A stretch of 64,000 bases of DNA from an unicellular cyanobacterium SU3 (GCA_002172675.1 NETF01000037.1:1-64000), one strand, 5' to 3'; positions 54,242-63,750 are shown, numbered from the stretch's first letter. A program made the numbers and translations. Notes: generated by a model not told the origin, from the letters alone.

Positions 54242-55627
54242 ATGATGACAGTTAAGGTAAAAAAACCCATTCTTGTGGCAGGATTAAGCATTTCTTTCTT
54301 ACTATGGTTAGGAGAAAGTCTCCATCAGGAAGTCATGGCCATAGGAGAATGGGGTGTTTTGAGTCTAATGGCCATCGGCACAGGAATTTGGTGGTGGCAA
54401 CAAGAAAAACAACCTAAAAAACCAGTCTACCAAAGCATTTCACCCTTAACGCTAACAGAAATTAATCTGGCTATATCTGATGGAGAAAAAATATTAAAAA
54501 TAGTTAAACAAGAAAATCCTGAATCTGATGTAGTCGGGTTAGAAAATCAGTTAGAAAAATTACCCAAAAAGCTAAATGAACAATTCGTTGCTTTAGGGTT
54601 AATTAGTAATTCTAATACATTAAAAGATGGGTTGAAATTATTATTAAATAAAGAAACAGACTTTAAAGAAATTCAATGGTTAGTACAAGATAATCTTGAA
54701 GCGATTAATCAAAAAATAGACTTAATTATCTTTTTGATTACCACAGATTTAACTGAATCTCAATGGCGATTTATACAACAATCCCATCAAAATCATCAAC
54801 GATGTATAATTGTATTAAATCAACCTGAACAATATAATTTAGAAGAACAAGAAATTATTGTACAACAAATTAAACAACGGGTGAAAACGATTATTCCTCC
54901 CAATGATGTAGTAGCGGTAAATTCAAACCCAACCCCTTTAAAAGTCCGTCAATATAAAGAGGATCAATCCTATCAAGAATGGACAGAAATAAAACCACCT
55001 AATGTTGCATCTTTAACGAATAGACTAACTTCTATTTTAAGTCAAGAAAGAGAGCAACTAATTTTAGGTAAAGTTTGGAGGGAAGCGCAAGAAATAAAAG
55101 AAAAAGGAAAACAAATATTAAATAAAATAAGACGGGATCGCGCTGTACCCATAATGGAAAACTATCAATGGATAGTAGCAGCCACAGCTTTTGCAAACCC
55201 GGTTTCCTCCTTAGATTTATTAGCCACGGCTGCCATTAACGCTCAAATGATAGTAGATTTAAGCAGTATTTATCAACAGAAATTTACCTTATCTCAAGGG
55301 CAAGTAGCATCAGCGACCATTGGCAAATTAATGATAAAGTTAGGGTTAGTAGAATTATCAACCCATGCTATTAGTAGTTTACTCAAAAGTAACGCCATTA
55401 CTTATGTAGCAGGAGGAGCAACCCAAGGCATTAGTGCAGCCTATTTAACCCGTGTTGCTGGTTTAAGTTTAGTGGAATATTTTCAAGAACAAGAGGTGAA
55501 TTCTCAGAGCAGTCAAAGTCTAGATGTCGAAAAACTTTCAACCAAAATAAAACAAGTATTTGAGCAAACAAAACGCAGAGAAATTTTACAGGGCTTTGTG
55601 AAACAAACCCTTCCTAAACTATCATAG
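54242..55627 (+). CDS. YcjF/DUF697-like membrane protein
   Basis: A 461-residue protein with two short N-terminal TM segments (about 10-27 and 36-52), a GTPase-like middle part that lacks a recognisable P-loop (about 70-245; IDLIIFLITTDLTESQWRFI and CIIVLNQPEQYN resemble strands of a GTPase fold) and a C-terminal DUF697 hydrophobic domain (about 300-440; WIVAATAFANPVSSLDLLATAAINAQM). It may pair with an active GTPase such as the one at 18921 (inference). Confidence 0.72.
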   Translation: MMTVKVKKPILVAGLSISFLLWLGESLHQEVMAIGEWGVLSLMAIGTGIWWWQQEKQPKKPVYQSISPLTLTEINLAISDGEKILKIVKQENPESDVVGLENQLEKLPKKLNEQFVALGLISNSNTLKDGLKLLLNKETDFKEIQWLVQDNLEAINQKIDLIIFLITTDLTESQWRFIQQSHQNHQRCIIVLNQPEQYNLEEQEIIVQQIKQRVKTIIPPNDVVAVNSNPTPLKVRQYKEDQSYQEWTEIKPPNVASLTNRLTSILSQEREQLILGKVWREAQEIKEKGKQILNKIRRDRAVPIMENYQWIVAATAFANPVSSLDLLATAAINAQMIVDLSSIYQQKFTLSQGQVASATIGKLMIKLGLVELSTHAISSLLKSNAITYVAGGATQGISAAYLTRVAGLSLVEYFQEQEVNSQSSQSLDVEKLSTKIKQVFEQTKRREILQGFVKQTLPKLS

Positions 55628-55697
55628 ATAATGCTGTTGCTATTTTGTGATAACTATCTATTTCCTGTTACTTAGTACAGCCACAAAAAAACTATAA

Positions 55698-55724
55698 CTC
55701 CGAATTCCGAACTCCGAACTTCGG
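55698..55724. repeat. heptamer repeat cluster
   Basis: CTCCGAA, TTCCGAA, CTCCGAA, CTTCGG in tandem; STRR-type and the reverse complement of the set at 32991. Confidence 0.6.
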
Positions 55725-55768
55725 TTAGTTAATATTTTGGCGTGTGAAAAAAATTTTAAACATAAATT

Positions 55769-57214
55769 ATGACAGTTTCTGATTCTGAAACCACTCCAAA
55801 TACTATTAATCAAACGCTAGATACTGCCAAACCAGATGAATCTATGGCACATTCCAATAGCTCTAAACGATCTCCTCGGCAAGGGTTTGCTCCGGTATTG
55901 GAGAATCCTCGATTTTTAATTTTATGGATAGGCCAAGTGTTTTCTCAACTGGCAGATAAAGTTTATTTAGTATTGATGATTGCCTTTATCGCTGGTCATT
56001 TTCAAGGGGAAAATCAACCCATTAGTGGTTGGGTATCAGCAATTATGATTGCCTTTACCATTCCAGCAGTGTTTTTTGGTTCTTTAGCTGGAGTATATGT
56101 CGATCGCTGGCCGAAAAAAGGGGTATTAGTCATTTCTAACCTCATTCGTGCTGCTTTTGTGTTTATTATTCCTCCTTTACTCTGGTTATGCCAAGGAGAT
56201 ACATTCACCTTAAATGTTAGTTGGTTCCCTCACTGGTTACGCAGTTGGCAAAATCAAACCCAAGAGGCATTTTTGTTACCCTTGGGTTTTTTAATGTTAT
56301 TAGTGTTAACCTTTGTCGATTCTACGATTACGCAATTTTTTGCTCCTGCTGAACAAGCGACTATTCCCCTAGTCGTCAAACGTCGTCATTTATTATCGGC
56401 TAATTCTCTGTTTACCACTACCATGATGGCCATGACCATTGTGGGTTTTGCCATCGGGGAACCTTTATTAGAAGTCGCTTCTCATTTTGCTGAAAATCTT
56501 GGCTTTTCTTGGGAGGAAGGAAAAGCTTTTGTGGTAGGACTCTCTTATTTAATTGCAGGGTTACTCCTTCTACTGTTAAAAACAGGGGAAAAACGGGAAC
56601 ATGACGAAAAAGAACAACCCCATGTTTTAGAAGATATTAAGGATGGTATTCGTTACCTAGGGAGTAATCATCGGGTTCGGAATGCTTTGATTCAGTTGGT
56701 TATTTTATTTTGTATTTTTGCGGCCTTGTCTGTCTTAGCGGTACGGATGGCTGAAACGATTCCAGGAATGAAAGCCGAACAATTTGGCTTTTTATTAGCG
56801 ACCGGTGGCTTAGGTATGGGTTGTGGCGCTGCTATTTTAGGCGGTTGGGGACAACAATTCCGAAATAATCAGTTAGGGTTATGGGGATCAATGGGAATGG
56901 CGGTTTCCTTGGTTGGTTTATCTTTATCGACTACCAGTTTATGGTTAACCCTACTAATGACTACATTCTTAGGGCTATTTGCCGCCTTTGTCGGTGTTCC
57001 GATGCAAACCACTATTCAAGCAGAAACCCCTGTGGATATGCGCGGTAAAGTATTTGGCTTACAAAATAATGCAGTCAATATCGCTCTCTCTTTACCCTTA
57101 GCCTTAGCTGGTATTGCCGAAACCGTTTTTGGTTTGCAACCGGTGTTATTAAGTTTAGGAGTGATGGCGATCGCTGGTGGTATTTTAACTTGGTTAATGG
57201 GAATGAAAGAATAA
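55769..57214 (+). CDS. MFS transporter
   Basis: A 481-residue permease of the major facilitator superfamily, with a 45-residue Ser/Thr-rich cytoplasmic lead, then 12 predicted helices. Helix 1 FLILWIGQVFSQLADKVYLVLM, motif A-like GSLAGVYVDRWPKKGVLVISN after helix 2, a central hydrophilic loop (KTGEKREHDEKEQPHVLEDIKDGIRYL) and VPMQTTIQAETPVDMRGKVFGLQNN near helix 11, as in DHA3/enterobactin-exporter-like members. Substrate unknown. Convergent with the small gene at 57221. Confidence 0.83.
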   Translation: MTVSDSETTPNTINQTLDTAKPDESMAHSNSSKRSPRQGFAPVLENPRFLILWIGQVFSQLADKVYLVLMIAFIAGHFQGENQPISGWVSAIMIAFTIPAVFFGSLAGVYVDRWPKKGVLVISNLIRAAFVFIIPPLLWLCQGDTFTLNVSWFPHWLRSWQNQTQEAFLLPLGFLMLLVLTFVDSTITQFFAPAEQATIPLVVKRRHLLSANSLFTTTMMAMTIVGFAIGEPLLEVASHFAENLGFSWEEGKAFVVGLSYLIAGLLLLLLKTGEKREHDEKEQPHVLEDIKDGIRYLGSNHRVRNALIQLVILFCIFAALSVLAVRMAETIPGMKAEQFGFLLATGGLGMGCGAAILGGWGQQFRNNQLGLWGSMGMAVSLVGLSLSTTSLWLTLLMTTFLGLFAAFVGVPMQTTIQAETPVDMRGKVFGLQNNAVNIALSLPLALAGIAETVFGLQPVLLSLGVMAIAGGILTWLMGMKE

Positions 57215-57220
57215 GACGGT

Positions 57221-57406
57221 TTAAGTAAACCGAATGCGTCCTTCGTCCATTTCTGACATAAGTAATTCCAAAGCCTCATAGTCCACATCAGAAATATAAC
57301 CAGTACGAGTTAACTCATGGTTAATAGCCATCTCGATTTCTGGGGTTAATCGTTTAAGATATAAAGCTTTTTCTACTAATTGGCGAATTAAAGGGGGCCG
57401 GTTCAC
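57221..57406 (-). CDS. small conserved protein, 61 aa
   Basis: MNRPPLIRQLVEKALYLKRLTPEIEMAINHELTRTG-type sequence, ending LLMSEMDEGRIRF; soluble, helical, acidic at the C-terminus. This short form with the TPEIE...YISDVDYEALELLM core recurs in cyanobacteria to my memory but has no known role. Placed 7 nt from the convergent MFS stop. Confidence 0.65.
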   Translation of the reverse strand: MNRPPLIRQLVEKALYLKRLTPEIEMAINHELTRTGYISDVDYEALELLMSEMDEGRIRFT

Positions 57407-57883
57407 AGAGTTTTCTCCGCTCTTGACAACAAGGGATTTTAGGCTAAGTTGGTAGATGTGGAGAAGTATCTTACTTCCACTAGGATCAAAGGGTTGTAAT
57501 CTTTAGGCTTTTTTAACAACAGTGACGATCTCTAGTAAACCATTAATGGGGGACAGAGTTTTGTAGCTTGCTTAACTTTTTTTAACAAAAAAACTGATAC
57601 AATGCTAAACTGTCACTAATTACTTGATTAACTACAATAACGTAAGGGCCAAATTATGGTTAAGTTTGGGTAAAATCTATCCTTGGATAGAGGAAAATCC
57701 AGATTTAACCAAAATAAACAAAAAGTAGGATTCAGTCACAAAGTTTAACAACTTATTAACCTAAAATAAATTAATAAAAAAAATAGATTAAAAGGGTTAA
57801 GACTGAATCAATTAATAAAAAAGTGATTATAATTTGGTCATAACCATAAGCAAACTAAATTTTGAAATTGAGGGTAAATACCA
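57407..57883. other. 477 bp intergenic region, no gene seen
   Basis: AT-rich, with TTTTTTAAC-like runs and no long frame. It must carry the promoters of the 61-aa gene (minus) and of the STAS gene (plus). No hairpin or known RNA motif recognised. Confidence 0.5.
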
Positions 57884-58237
57884 ATGATGGGGAGTCAATT
57901 GATTAATTTAAGAGTAGCGGTATTAGAACCAATGGGTTACATTACTGCTGCTAATGTTGATGATTTTCAAGAGAAATTAACAACTTTTGTCAGTAACCAT
58001 CCTAATAGAGATTATTTGGTGGATATGCACCAAGTAGAATTTATTGACAGTGCGGGATTAATGGCCATTGTGTCTGCCTTTCGTCTGGCTCAGCATCTCA
58101 ATAAAAAACTAAGTGTTTGTTCCTTATCACCATCAGTCCGCATTATCTTTGAATTAACCCAGTTAGATAGGGCTTTAGAAATCTACGAAAGCCGTCAAGC
58201 TTATGAAACATCTTTAAATGCTACTTTAGCTGCTTGA
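57884..58237 (+). CDS. STAS domain anti-sigma factor antagonist-like protein
   Basis: A 117-residue single STAS domain of the SpoIIAA/RsbV type. LVDMHQVEFIDSAGLMAIVSAFRLA carries the phosphorylatable Ser in DSAGL (about residue 58). These proteins bind and free partner-switching anti-sigma kinases depending on phosphorylation; no kinase or phosphatase is adjacent. The start is ATG-ATG with GAGGGTAAA before it. Confidence 0.88.
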   Translation: MMGSQLINLRVAVLEPMGYITAANVDDFQEKLTTFVSNHPNRDYLVDMHQVEFIDSAGLMAIVSAFRLAQHLNKKLSVCSLSPSVRIIFELTQLDRALEIYESRQAYETSLNATLAA

Positions 58238-58340
58238 CGTCACTCCTTATAATAATGCGTTCAAGTATTGGCTGACTCCTCCACACTTCCGGTATATTAG
58301 AAAAACACCAGAAAAATAGGGAAGTGCCGGAGGTTTGTTT

Positions 58341-60917
58341 GTGACTATCGCTATTGAAAAATTCATTACCCCAGACATTAATAAACCTGCCCGTTATTTA
58401 GGTAACGAGTTGGGGGCAAAACATAAACCGTGGAATGACACGACTGTACGCTGGGTATTAACCTATCCAGAGGTTTATGAGTTAGGCGCATCCAATTTAG
58501 GTCATATCATCCTTTACAATATTCTCAATGCTCAGCCTCGTCAACTGTGCGATCGCACTTACCTACCCGCACCCGATTTAGCTAAGAAATTACGAGACAG
58601 CAATACACCATTATTTGCCTTAGAATCCCGTCGTTTCTTAGTAGATTTTGATATATTAGGATTTAACTTAAGTTATGAGCTAGGAGCAACTAACATCTTA
58701 GAAATGCTTGATTTAGCTCAAATTCCCTTAACTTGGAAAGAGAGAGAATCAGACAATTATCCGTTAATTTTTGCAGGGGGACAAACCGCCACCTCGAATC
58801 CTGAACCCTTTGCCGAATTTTTCGATTTTATGGCTTTAGGAGACGGAGAAGAATTATTACCCGAAATTGGTTTAATTATTGAACAAGGAAAAGAAAATAA
58901 CCTTAGCAAAGAAGCATTATTGTTAGATTTAGCGCAAATTCCAGGGGTTTATATCCCTCGATTTTATGATGTGACAGAAGCAGGAGAAGTGATTCCTAAC
59001 CGATCTGATGTTCCTGCTAAAATTTTACGCCGAGTTTCCCCTCCTATGCCAGCCTATGCCATTGGTTTGGTCCCTTATATTGAAACCATTCATGATCGCT
59101 TAGTGGTAGAAATAAGACGGGGTTGCACTAGAGGTTGTCGTTTCTGTCAACCAGGGATGTTAACTCGTCCGGCTAGAGATGTACAACCGGATGATGTTAT
59201 CGAAACCATTGAACGGGGAATTAGAGAAACGGGCCATAATGAATTCTCTTTATTATCTCTCAGTTGTTCCGACTATTTAGCCCTGCCGGCAGTGGGAACA
59301 GAAATTAAAAACCGCCTTAAAGATGAAAATATTACCCTTTCTTTACCCAGTCAACGGGTAGATAGGTTTGATGAAAATATCGCCAACATTGTCGGGGGAA
59401 ACCGTAAGTCAGGTTTAACCTTCGCTCCAGAAGCCGGAACCCAAAGAATGCGCGATGTCATTAATAAAGGGTTAACCAATGAGGAGTTATTAAGAGGGGT
59501 TAAAACCGCCGTTGAACAAGGTTGGGATAAGGTTAAACTCTATTTTATGATTGGTTTACCTGGAGAAACGGATCTCGATGTTTTGGGTATTGTGGAGACA
59601 GTGCGCTGGTTACGGCAAGAATGTCGTATGAAAGGCCGTAAACCGTTGCAATTTACCATTACAGTGTCTAATTTTACCCCGAAACCTCATACGCCGTTTC
59701 AGTGGCATTCTGTGTCTACAGCAGAGTTTAAGCGTAAGCAGGAATTATTACGGGAAGCCTTTCGTAGTTTAAGAGGGGTGAAAGCCAATTATACCGATGT
59801 GAGAATTTCAGGAATGGAGGATTTTGTCGGAAGAGGCGATCGCCGTTTATCCCCTGTGATTCGTCGCGCCTGGGAATTAGGTGCCGGTATGGACTCCTGG
59901 TGGGAAAATGCCCAACAAGCTTATGATGCCTGGGAACAAGCGATCAATGAAGCCGGGTTAAGTTGGAAATATCGTCAGGTAGAAGAGGGAGAATGGAATA
60001 TTTTTGAAGGCAATACAGACTCATACAATGCCCCTTTACCTTGGGATCACATTAATACCGGTATTGAGAAACAATGGTTACAAGAGGACTTACAACGGGC
60101 TTTAGAGGCGGCTACGGTTCCTGACTGTGCCTTTGAAGGGTGTTCTCATTGTGGGGTCTGTGGGCTAGATTTTGGTCACAATATTGTGGTGCAACCCCCT
60201 ACTATTCCTCAGTTTAGCGGTCATTTTCAGCCCAACCAAGATCGGTTACAGAGGTTTCGGGTTTATTTTGGCAAAATTGGCGAAATGGCTTTAGTTAGCC
60301 ACCTTGATTTAGTGAGGTTATTTGATCGGGTGGTGCGTCGTGCAGCCTTACCCATTTCTTTTACGGGGGGATATCATCCGGGACCAAGAATTTCTATTGC
60401 TAATGCGTTAACTTTAGGAGTGACTAGCAATGGGGAAATTGTGGATTTTGAGTTGACTGAAATGATGGATATTAACAAGTTTCGTCACGCTTTAGAGGAA
60501 CATTTACCCTCAGAAATTCCTGTTTATAATGTAGAAGAAGTATCGGTTAATTCTACTTCGGCGACTCGGTTATTAGAAGAAGCTGACTATTTAATTACGG
60601 TAGAAACTGAAGATAATATTGCTCAGGCAACTTGGCAAAGTTGGATCGAAAAGGTATTAAATAGTTCAGAAATTAACTGGGAGAAAACTACTAAGTCAGG
60701 GAAAAAGAAGATCGTTAATTTACGCGATCGTTTATCTCATTTATCCTTAGAATCTTATCAAAATAATGCTGTAACGTTACATTATATTGGCAGTTGTCGT
60801 AATGACGGCACTATGTTACAACCACAGCAGGTTATTTTGATGTTAGAAAAGATATCAGGGATGGACTTACAGTTAGTTAAAGTGCATCGTCAAAGATTGA
60901 TTTTAGCAGCAAGTTAA
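58341..60917 (+). CDS. B12-binding/radical SAM protein with C-terminal DUF2344 (TIGR03960 type)
   Basis: About 858 residues, GTG start at 58341 chosen because GGAGG (58329-58333) is 7 nt away; a TTG at 58335 is too close. N-terminal B12-binding-like domain (YPEVYELGASNLGHIILYNIL, VDFDILGFNLSYELGATNIL), radical SAM core with CTRGCRFCQPGM (CxxxCxxC) at about 258, and PEAGTQRMRDVINKGLT. The C-terminal 240 residues from VYFGKIGEMALVSHLDLVRLF are the DUF2344 domain. FEGCSHCGVCGLDF is a further Cys cluster. Substrate unknown; possibly RNA or tRNA modification. Confidence 0.9.
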   Translation: MTIAIEKFITPDINKPARYLGNELGAKHKPWNDTTVRWVLTYPEVYELGASNLGHIILYNILNAQPRQLCDRTYLPAPDLAKKLRDSNTPLFALESRRFLVDFDILGFNLSYELGATNILEMLDLAQIPLTWKERESDNYPLIFAGGQTATSNPEPFAEFFDFMALGDGEELLPEIGLIIEQGKENNLSKEALLLDLAQIPGVYIPRFYDVTEAGEVIPNRSDVPAKILRRVSPPMPAYAIGLVPYIETIHDRLVVEIRRGCTRGCRFCQPGMLTRPARDVQPDDVIETIERGIRETGHNEFSLLSLSCSDYLALPAVGTEIKNRLKDENITLSLPSQRVDRFDENIANIVGGNRKSGLTFAPEAGTQRMRDVINKGLTNEELLRGVKTAVEQGWDKVKLYFMIGLPGETDLDVLGIVETVRWLRQECRMKGRKPLQFTITVSNFTPKPHTPFQWHSVSTAEFKRKQELLREAFRSLRGVKANYTDVRISGMEDFVGRGDRRLSPVIRRAWELGAGMDSWWENAQQAYDAWEQAINEAGLSWKYRQVEEGEWNIFEGNTDSYNAPLPWDHINTGIEKQWLQEDLQRALEAATVPDCAFEGCSHCGVCGLDFGHNIVVQPPTIPQFSGHFQPNQDRLQRFRVYFGKIGEMALVSHLDLVRLFDRVVRRAALPISFTGGYHPGPRISIANALTLGVTSNGEIVDFELTEMMDINKFRHALEEHLPSEIPVYNVEEVSVNSTSATRLLEEADYLITVETEDNIAQATWQSWIEKVLNSSEINWEKTTKSGKKKIVNLRDRLSHLSLESYQNNAVTLHYIGSCRNDGTMLQPQQVILMLEKISGMDLQLVKVHRQRLILAAS

Positions 60918-60954
60918 CTTAATAAGGTGGGCAATGCCCACCTTATTAAGTTAA
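60914..60954. repeat. 41 bp perfect palindrome
   Basis: Arms TTAACTTAATAAGGTGGGCA (60914-60933) and its exact complement (60935-60954) around a single A. It overlaps the stop codon of the radical SAM gene and shares GGTGGGCA-N-TGCCCACC with 43093. It may serve as a terminator. Confidence 0.85.
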
Positions 60955-61061
60955 GAGAGGAAATCCGACAAAAAGCGATCGCAGAAGGGTATAGGTGTTT
61001 GCAATACGCTATAATAAAGTTGACAGCAAGTCAAAAAAATTTCAACTCATAGATACAATAC

Positions 61062-61271
61062 ATGGAACTCACCATTAGTGATGCAAAAACTAAGGAACTT
61101 TTAACTGAAATTATAGTTGAATTAATTCAGACAAGACAAGAGTTATTTCATGAGATTATTTTAGAAGCATTAGAAGAAGTTGCTCTAGCAGATGCAATTA
61201 TTGAAGGAAGAAAAAATGATTTTGTTTCTGAAGAAAGCATCTTTGCTCTACTGGATGACAAAACAAAATGA
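61062..61271 (+). CDS. antitoxin-like small protein, 69 aa
   Basis: An acidic helical protein: MELTISDAKTKELLTEIIVE, RQELFHEIILEALEEVALADAI, ending SEESIFALLDDKTK. Its size, charge and position one base-overlap before a RelE-like toxin remnant fit an antitoxin. The stop TGA overlaps the toxin ATG (ATGA). Antitoxin left alone after toxin loss is expected, since it is harmless. Confidence 0.65.
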   Translation: MELTISDAKTKELLTEIIVELIQTRQELFHEIILEALEEVALADAIIEGRKNDFVSEESIFALLDDKTK

Positions 61272-61534
61272 AAGTAAAATTTGAATCCAGTTTTGAAAAG
61301 GATTGAAAATTAATAAAAGATACAAAGGTATTAAAAAAAATTAAGTCAGTAATACTTGAGTGAAAAAGTGCCGATAATTTGCTTACCATCAGAAACATCC
61401 AAAAACTAAAAGGTTATAATACTTTTTATCGTATACGAATAGGCAATTATAAAATAGGAATTGAACTGGAAGAAGATACACTCATTTTTACTAGATTTGT
61501 ACATCGAAAAGATATTTACAAGTTTTTTCCTTAA
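61268..61534 (+). pseudogene. RelE/ParE-type toxin with two in-frame stops
   Basis: Frame from ATG 61268 (overlapping the antitoxin stop) to TAA 61532 with TGA at codons 13 (61304) and 32 (61361). The rest reads as a complete toxin of about 88 residues: MKVKFESSFEKD, LIKDTKVLKKIKSVILE, LLTIRNIQKLKGYNTFYRIR and GNYKIGIELEEDTLIFTRFV with HRKDIYKFFP. The end matches the family (RxG-YRI...HRKxIY). Two point stops silence it; the sequence is otherwise well kept, so decay is recent. Confidence 0.78.
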
Positions 61535-61567
61535 TGTTATAACCACTACAAAATAGAACGTTTTATT

Positions 61568-62047
61568 ATGAACATTCGCATTGGCAACGGTTACGATATT
61601 CATCGTTTAGTCCCCGACCGCCCGTTAATTTTGGGTGGTGTAACCATTCCTCATCATTTAGGTTTATTAGGCCACAGCGACGCTGACGCGCTGACTCATG
61701 CCATTATGGATGGGATGTTAGGCGCATTAAGTTTAGGGGATATTGGTCACTATTTTCCACCGTCTGATCCTAAATGGTCAGGGGCCGATAGTCTATTATT
61801 ATTACAACAAGTAGACGAGTTAATACAAGCCAAAGGTTGGCAAGTGGGTAATATTGATTGTGTGATTATTGCTGAACAACCAAAAATGAAACCCCATCTT
61901 AAAACAATGCAGGAAAAAATAGCTCATACCCTACACATTAATCTTGATCAAGTTGGGATAAAAGCAACCACGAATGAAAAGTTAGGGCCAGTGGGACGAC
62001 AAGAGGGTATTGCTGTCTATACAGTGGTTTTATTGGTTAAGTCGTGA
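61568..62047 (+). CDS. ispF: IspF, 2-C-methyl-D-erythritol 2,4-cyclodiphosphate synthase
   Basis: A 159-residue MEP pathway enzyme. [22 protein letters not shown] carries the metal ligands D and H of [26 protein letters not shown] the HSDxD motif, and [18 protein letters not shown] the C-terminal CDP-binding signature. Full length, trimeric zinc enzyme. Overlaps the convergent ferredoxin-like gene by 11 nt. Confidence 0.96.
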   Translation: MNIRIGNGYDIHRLVPDRPLILGGVTIPHHLGLLGHSDADALTHAIMDGMLGALSLGDIGHYFPPSDPKWSGADSLLLLQQVDELIQAKGWQVGNIDCVIIAEQPKMKPHLKTMQEKIAHTLHINLDQVGIKATTNEKLGPVGRQEGIAVYTVVLLVKS

Positions 62048-62594
62048 AATGTTTATTGACTAATTTATCTACTTCATTCGGTTGGACTTTGCAGTAGCGA
62101 GCTTTATGAGGCATAATTACAACGTTGGGGCCTTTCTTACACTGTTTTAAACATCCCGTTAACTTAACCTTAACGCGATCGCTTAATCCCTGTTGCTCTA
62201 ATTCCTGTTCTAACTGTTGACAGACACTTTTTCCTCCTCGTTTCCAACAACTCGATTTTTGACACACTAAAATTTTGCCAGCATCTGATGATTCAGTTTC
62301 TGGTGCAATAACCGCACATGGTTTGTCAGGATTTGCTAACAATTTGACCTGACTAGCTTCTAATTCAAAGAAACCCTTTTTCTTCTTAAATTCTCGATTT
62401 CCTGTTACTTCTAACCAAGTTCCAGGAATCATATTAATATCCATTTCTGAGCGCAATTTTTTGGGAATTTTCAGCCAATATTCCTTATCTTCTACTTTCA
62501 TTCGTAGATATTTTATCTTGTCACCTTTTTTAATGACAAAACTTTCTAATTGACCCACCAAACGGAACTGAGATGCTGTAGTAGTTTTTGACAT
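62037..62594 (-). CDS. (2Fe-2S) ferredoxin-like protein with N-terminal OB-like domain
   Basis: A 185-residue protein: N-terminal beta-rich domain (about 8-85; [37 protein letters not shown]) and a C-terminal thioredoxin-like ferredoxin (about 105-180) with [18 protein letters not shown] and [18 protein letters not shown]. The [13 protein letters not shown] signature is that of the NuoE/ferredoxin-like fold. Start ATG at 62594. Possible redox sensor or electron carrier. Confidence 0.85.
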   Translation of the reverse strand: MSKTTTASQFRLVGQLESFVIKKGDKIKYLRMKVEDKEYWLKIPKKLRSEMDINMIPGTWLEVTGNREFKKKKGFFELEASQVKLLANPDKPCAVIAPETESSDAGKILVCQKSSCWKRGGKSVCQQLEQELEQQGLSDRVKVKLTGCLKQCKKGPNVVIMPHKARYCKVQPNEVDKLVNKHFTT

Positions 62595-62627
62595 AATTTT
62601 TTATTTAGAAATTCTTTAACTAATAAT

Positions 62628-62879
62628 TTAACGTTTATTAAGATTCCAGCAACTTTTGAGCCAGTCGATTAATTCCTGGCGAGACGCTGAATATTGTTTA
62701 GTTACACTCCACAGTTGAATCATGGCTGTGGGACTCGATAAGTCGGCCTGTAAGGGTTTGTGGGTTTCACAAGAGCAAGGAATATCTAATTCCTGAAGCC
62801 GATGATAAACGACCCAGCGATCGCACCAATCAACTTCTACAACTTGCCTGGGTTCGAGAGGTAGGTTGGTTAAATTCAT
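62628..62879 (-). CDS. Asr1405/Asl0597-like small conserved protein
   Basis: 83 residues from the Met at 62879 (four earlier residues are doubtful). LEPRQVVEVDWCDRWVVYHRLQELDIPCSCETHKPL is a strongly conserved cyanobacterial stretch with three Cys (WCDRW, PCSCE). It matches what I recall of the Asr1405/Asl0597 family; function unknown. Upstream of the ferredoxin-like gene on the same strand (33 nt), so likely co-transcribed. Confidence 0.7.
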   Translation of the reverse strand: MNLTNLPLEPRQVVEVDWCDRWVVYHRLQELDIPCSCETHKPLQADLSSPTAMIQLWSVTKQYSASRQELIDWLKSCWNLNKR

Positions 62880-63126
62880 GGACTCAAGCAAATGAAGATA
62901 ATTGTCATTGTTTCTTCACCTAGTGTAACAGACAACTGCAATATATTCTCAATTATTTTTCAAAAAAAATTATAGCTCAAGCTAGGTTAGAAGGGACTAG
63001 GGAGTTCCCCTGGTGAGGCTAGATAAAAGTTAAATTTTTTTAGATGATTTTGCAGGCTCTTGATAAACTATTGCTAAAATGAGGTATTTTAATGATAGAA
63101 GTGTCGTTAAAAAGGTAATTACAGAC

Positions 63127-63678
63127 ATGGCAACTGCTCAAGGACTACTCCGTGCTTTTGGTGAAGTAGGAGAAAACCCCGTATTACTCGATAAAAGTGT
63201 CACTACTCCTGTTTGCGAAGGATTAAACTTACTTATCGCTAGTTTCCAAGGACTGTTTCTACAGTATGAAAAACACCATTTTGTAGTAGAAGGGTCAGAA
63301 TTTTACTCTTTACATGAATTTTTCAGCGAAAGCTATGAAGATGTTCGCGGTCATGTTCATGATTTAGCCGAACGCTTAAACGGGTTAGGCGGTATTCCCG
63401 TGGCTAGTTTCAGTAAGTTGGCTGAACTTTGCTGCTTTGACCAAGAAGATGATGGAATGTTTGACTGTCGTAAAATGGTTGAAAATGACTTGGCTGCAGA
63501 ACAAGCAATTATTAAAGTCTTACGTAGCCAAGCAGCCCAAGCAGAAAGCTTAGGGGATAGAGCAACTCGTTATCAACTCGAACAGATTTTACTTGAAACT
63601 GAAGAACGAGCTTATCACTTAGACCATTTCCTAACCCATGATAGCTTAACAGTTGCTTTTGTTGGTAATGGTAACTAA
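63127..63678 (+). CDS. Dps/MrgA-type ferritin-like protein
   Basis: A 183-residue Dps family protein from the ATG at 63127; 16 residues upstream to 63079 are unlikely. [32 protein letters not shown] and [23 protein letters not shown] are the family core. At the ferroxidase position usually HxD (as in E. coli CHLDTMAER) it has GHVHDLAER, a His in place of Asp. Cyanobacterial MrgA proteins read the same. Stores iron and protects DNA from peroxide. Confidence 0.9.
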   Translation: MATAQGLLRAFGEVGENPVLLDKSVTTPVCEGLNLLIASFQGLFLQYEKHHFVVEGSEFYSLHEFFSESYEDVRGHVHDLAERLNGLGGIPVASFSKLAELCCFDQEDDGMFDCRKMVENDLAAEQAIIKVLRSQAAQAESLGDRATRYQLEQILLETEERAYHLDHFLTHDSLTVAFVGNGN

Positions 63679-63710
63679 ATTTATAGCTATCTCAACATAA
63701 CTTAAATTTA

Positions 63711-63750
63711 GCTAGTGATTGCTGTGAGTCACTAGCTCTTTTATTATAAA
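63711..63750 (+). terminator. terminator of the Dps gene
   Basis: GCTAGTGA (63711-63718) pairs with TCACTAGC (63729-63736), 10 nt loop, followed by TCTTTTATT; 33 nt after the stop. Confidence 0.8.

Noticed and set aside
61198..61603. Minus-strand frames over the toxin remnant
   Set aside because: Phe/Ser-rich shadow frames; the plus strand matches a toxin family despite its stops.
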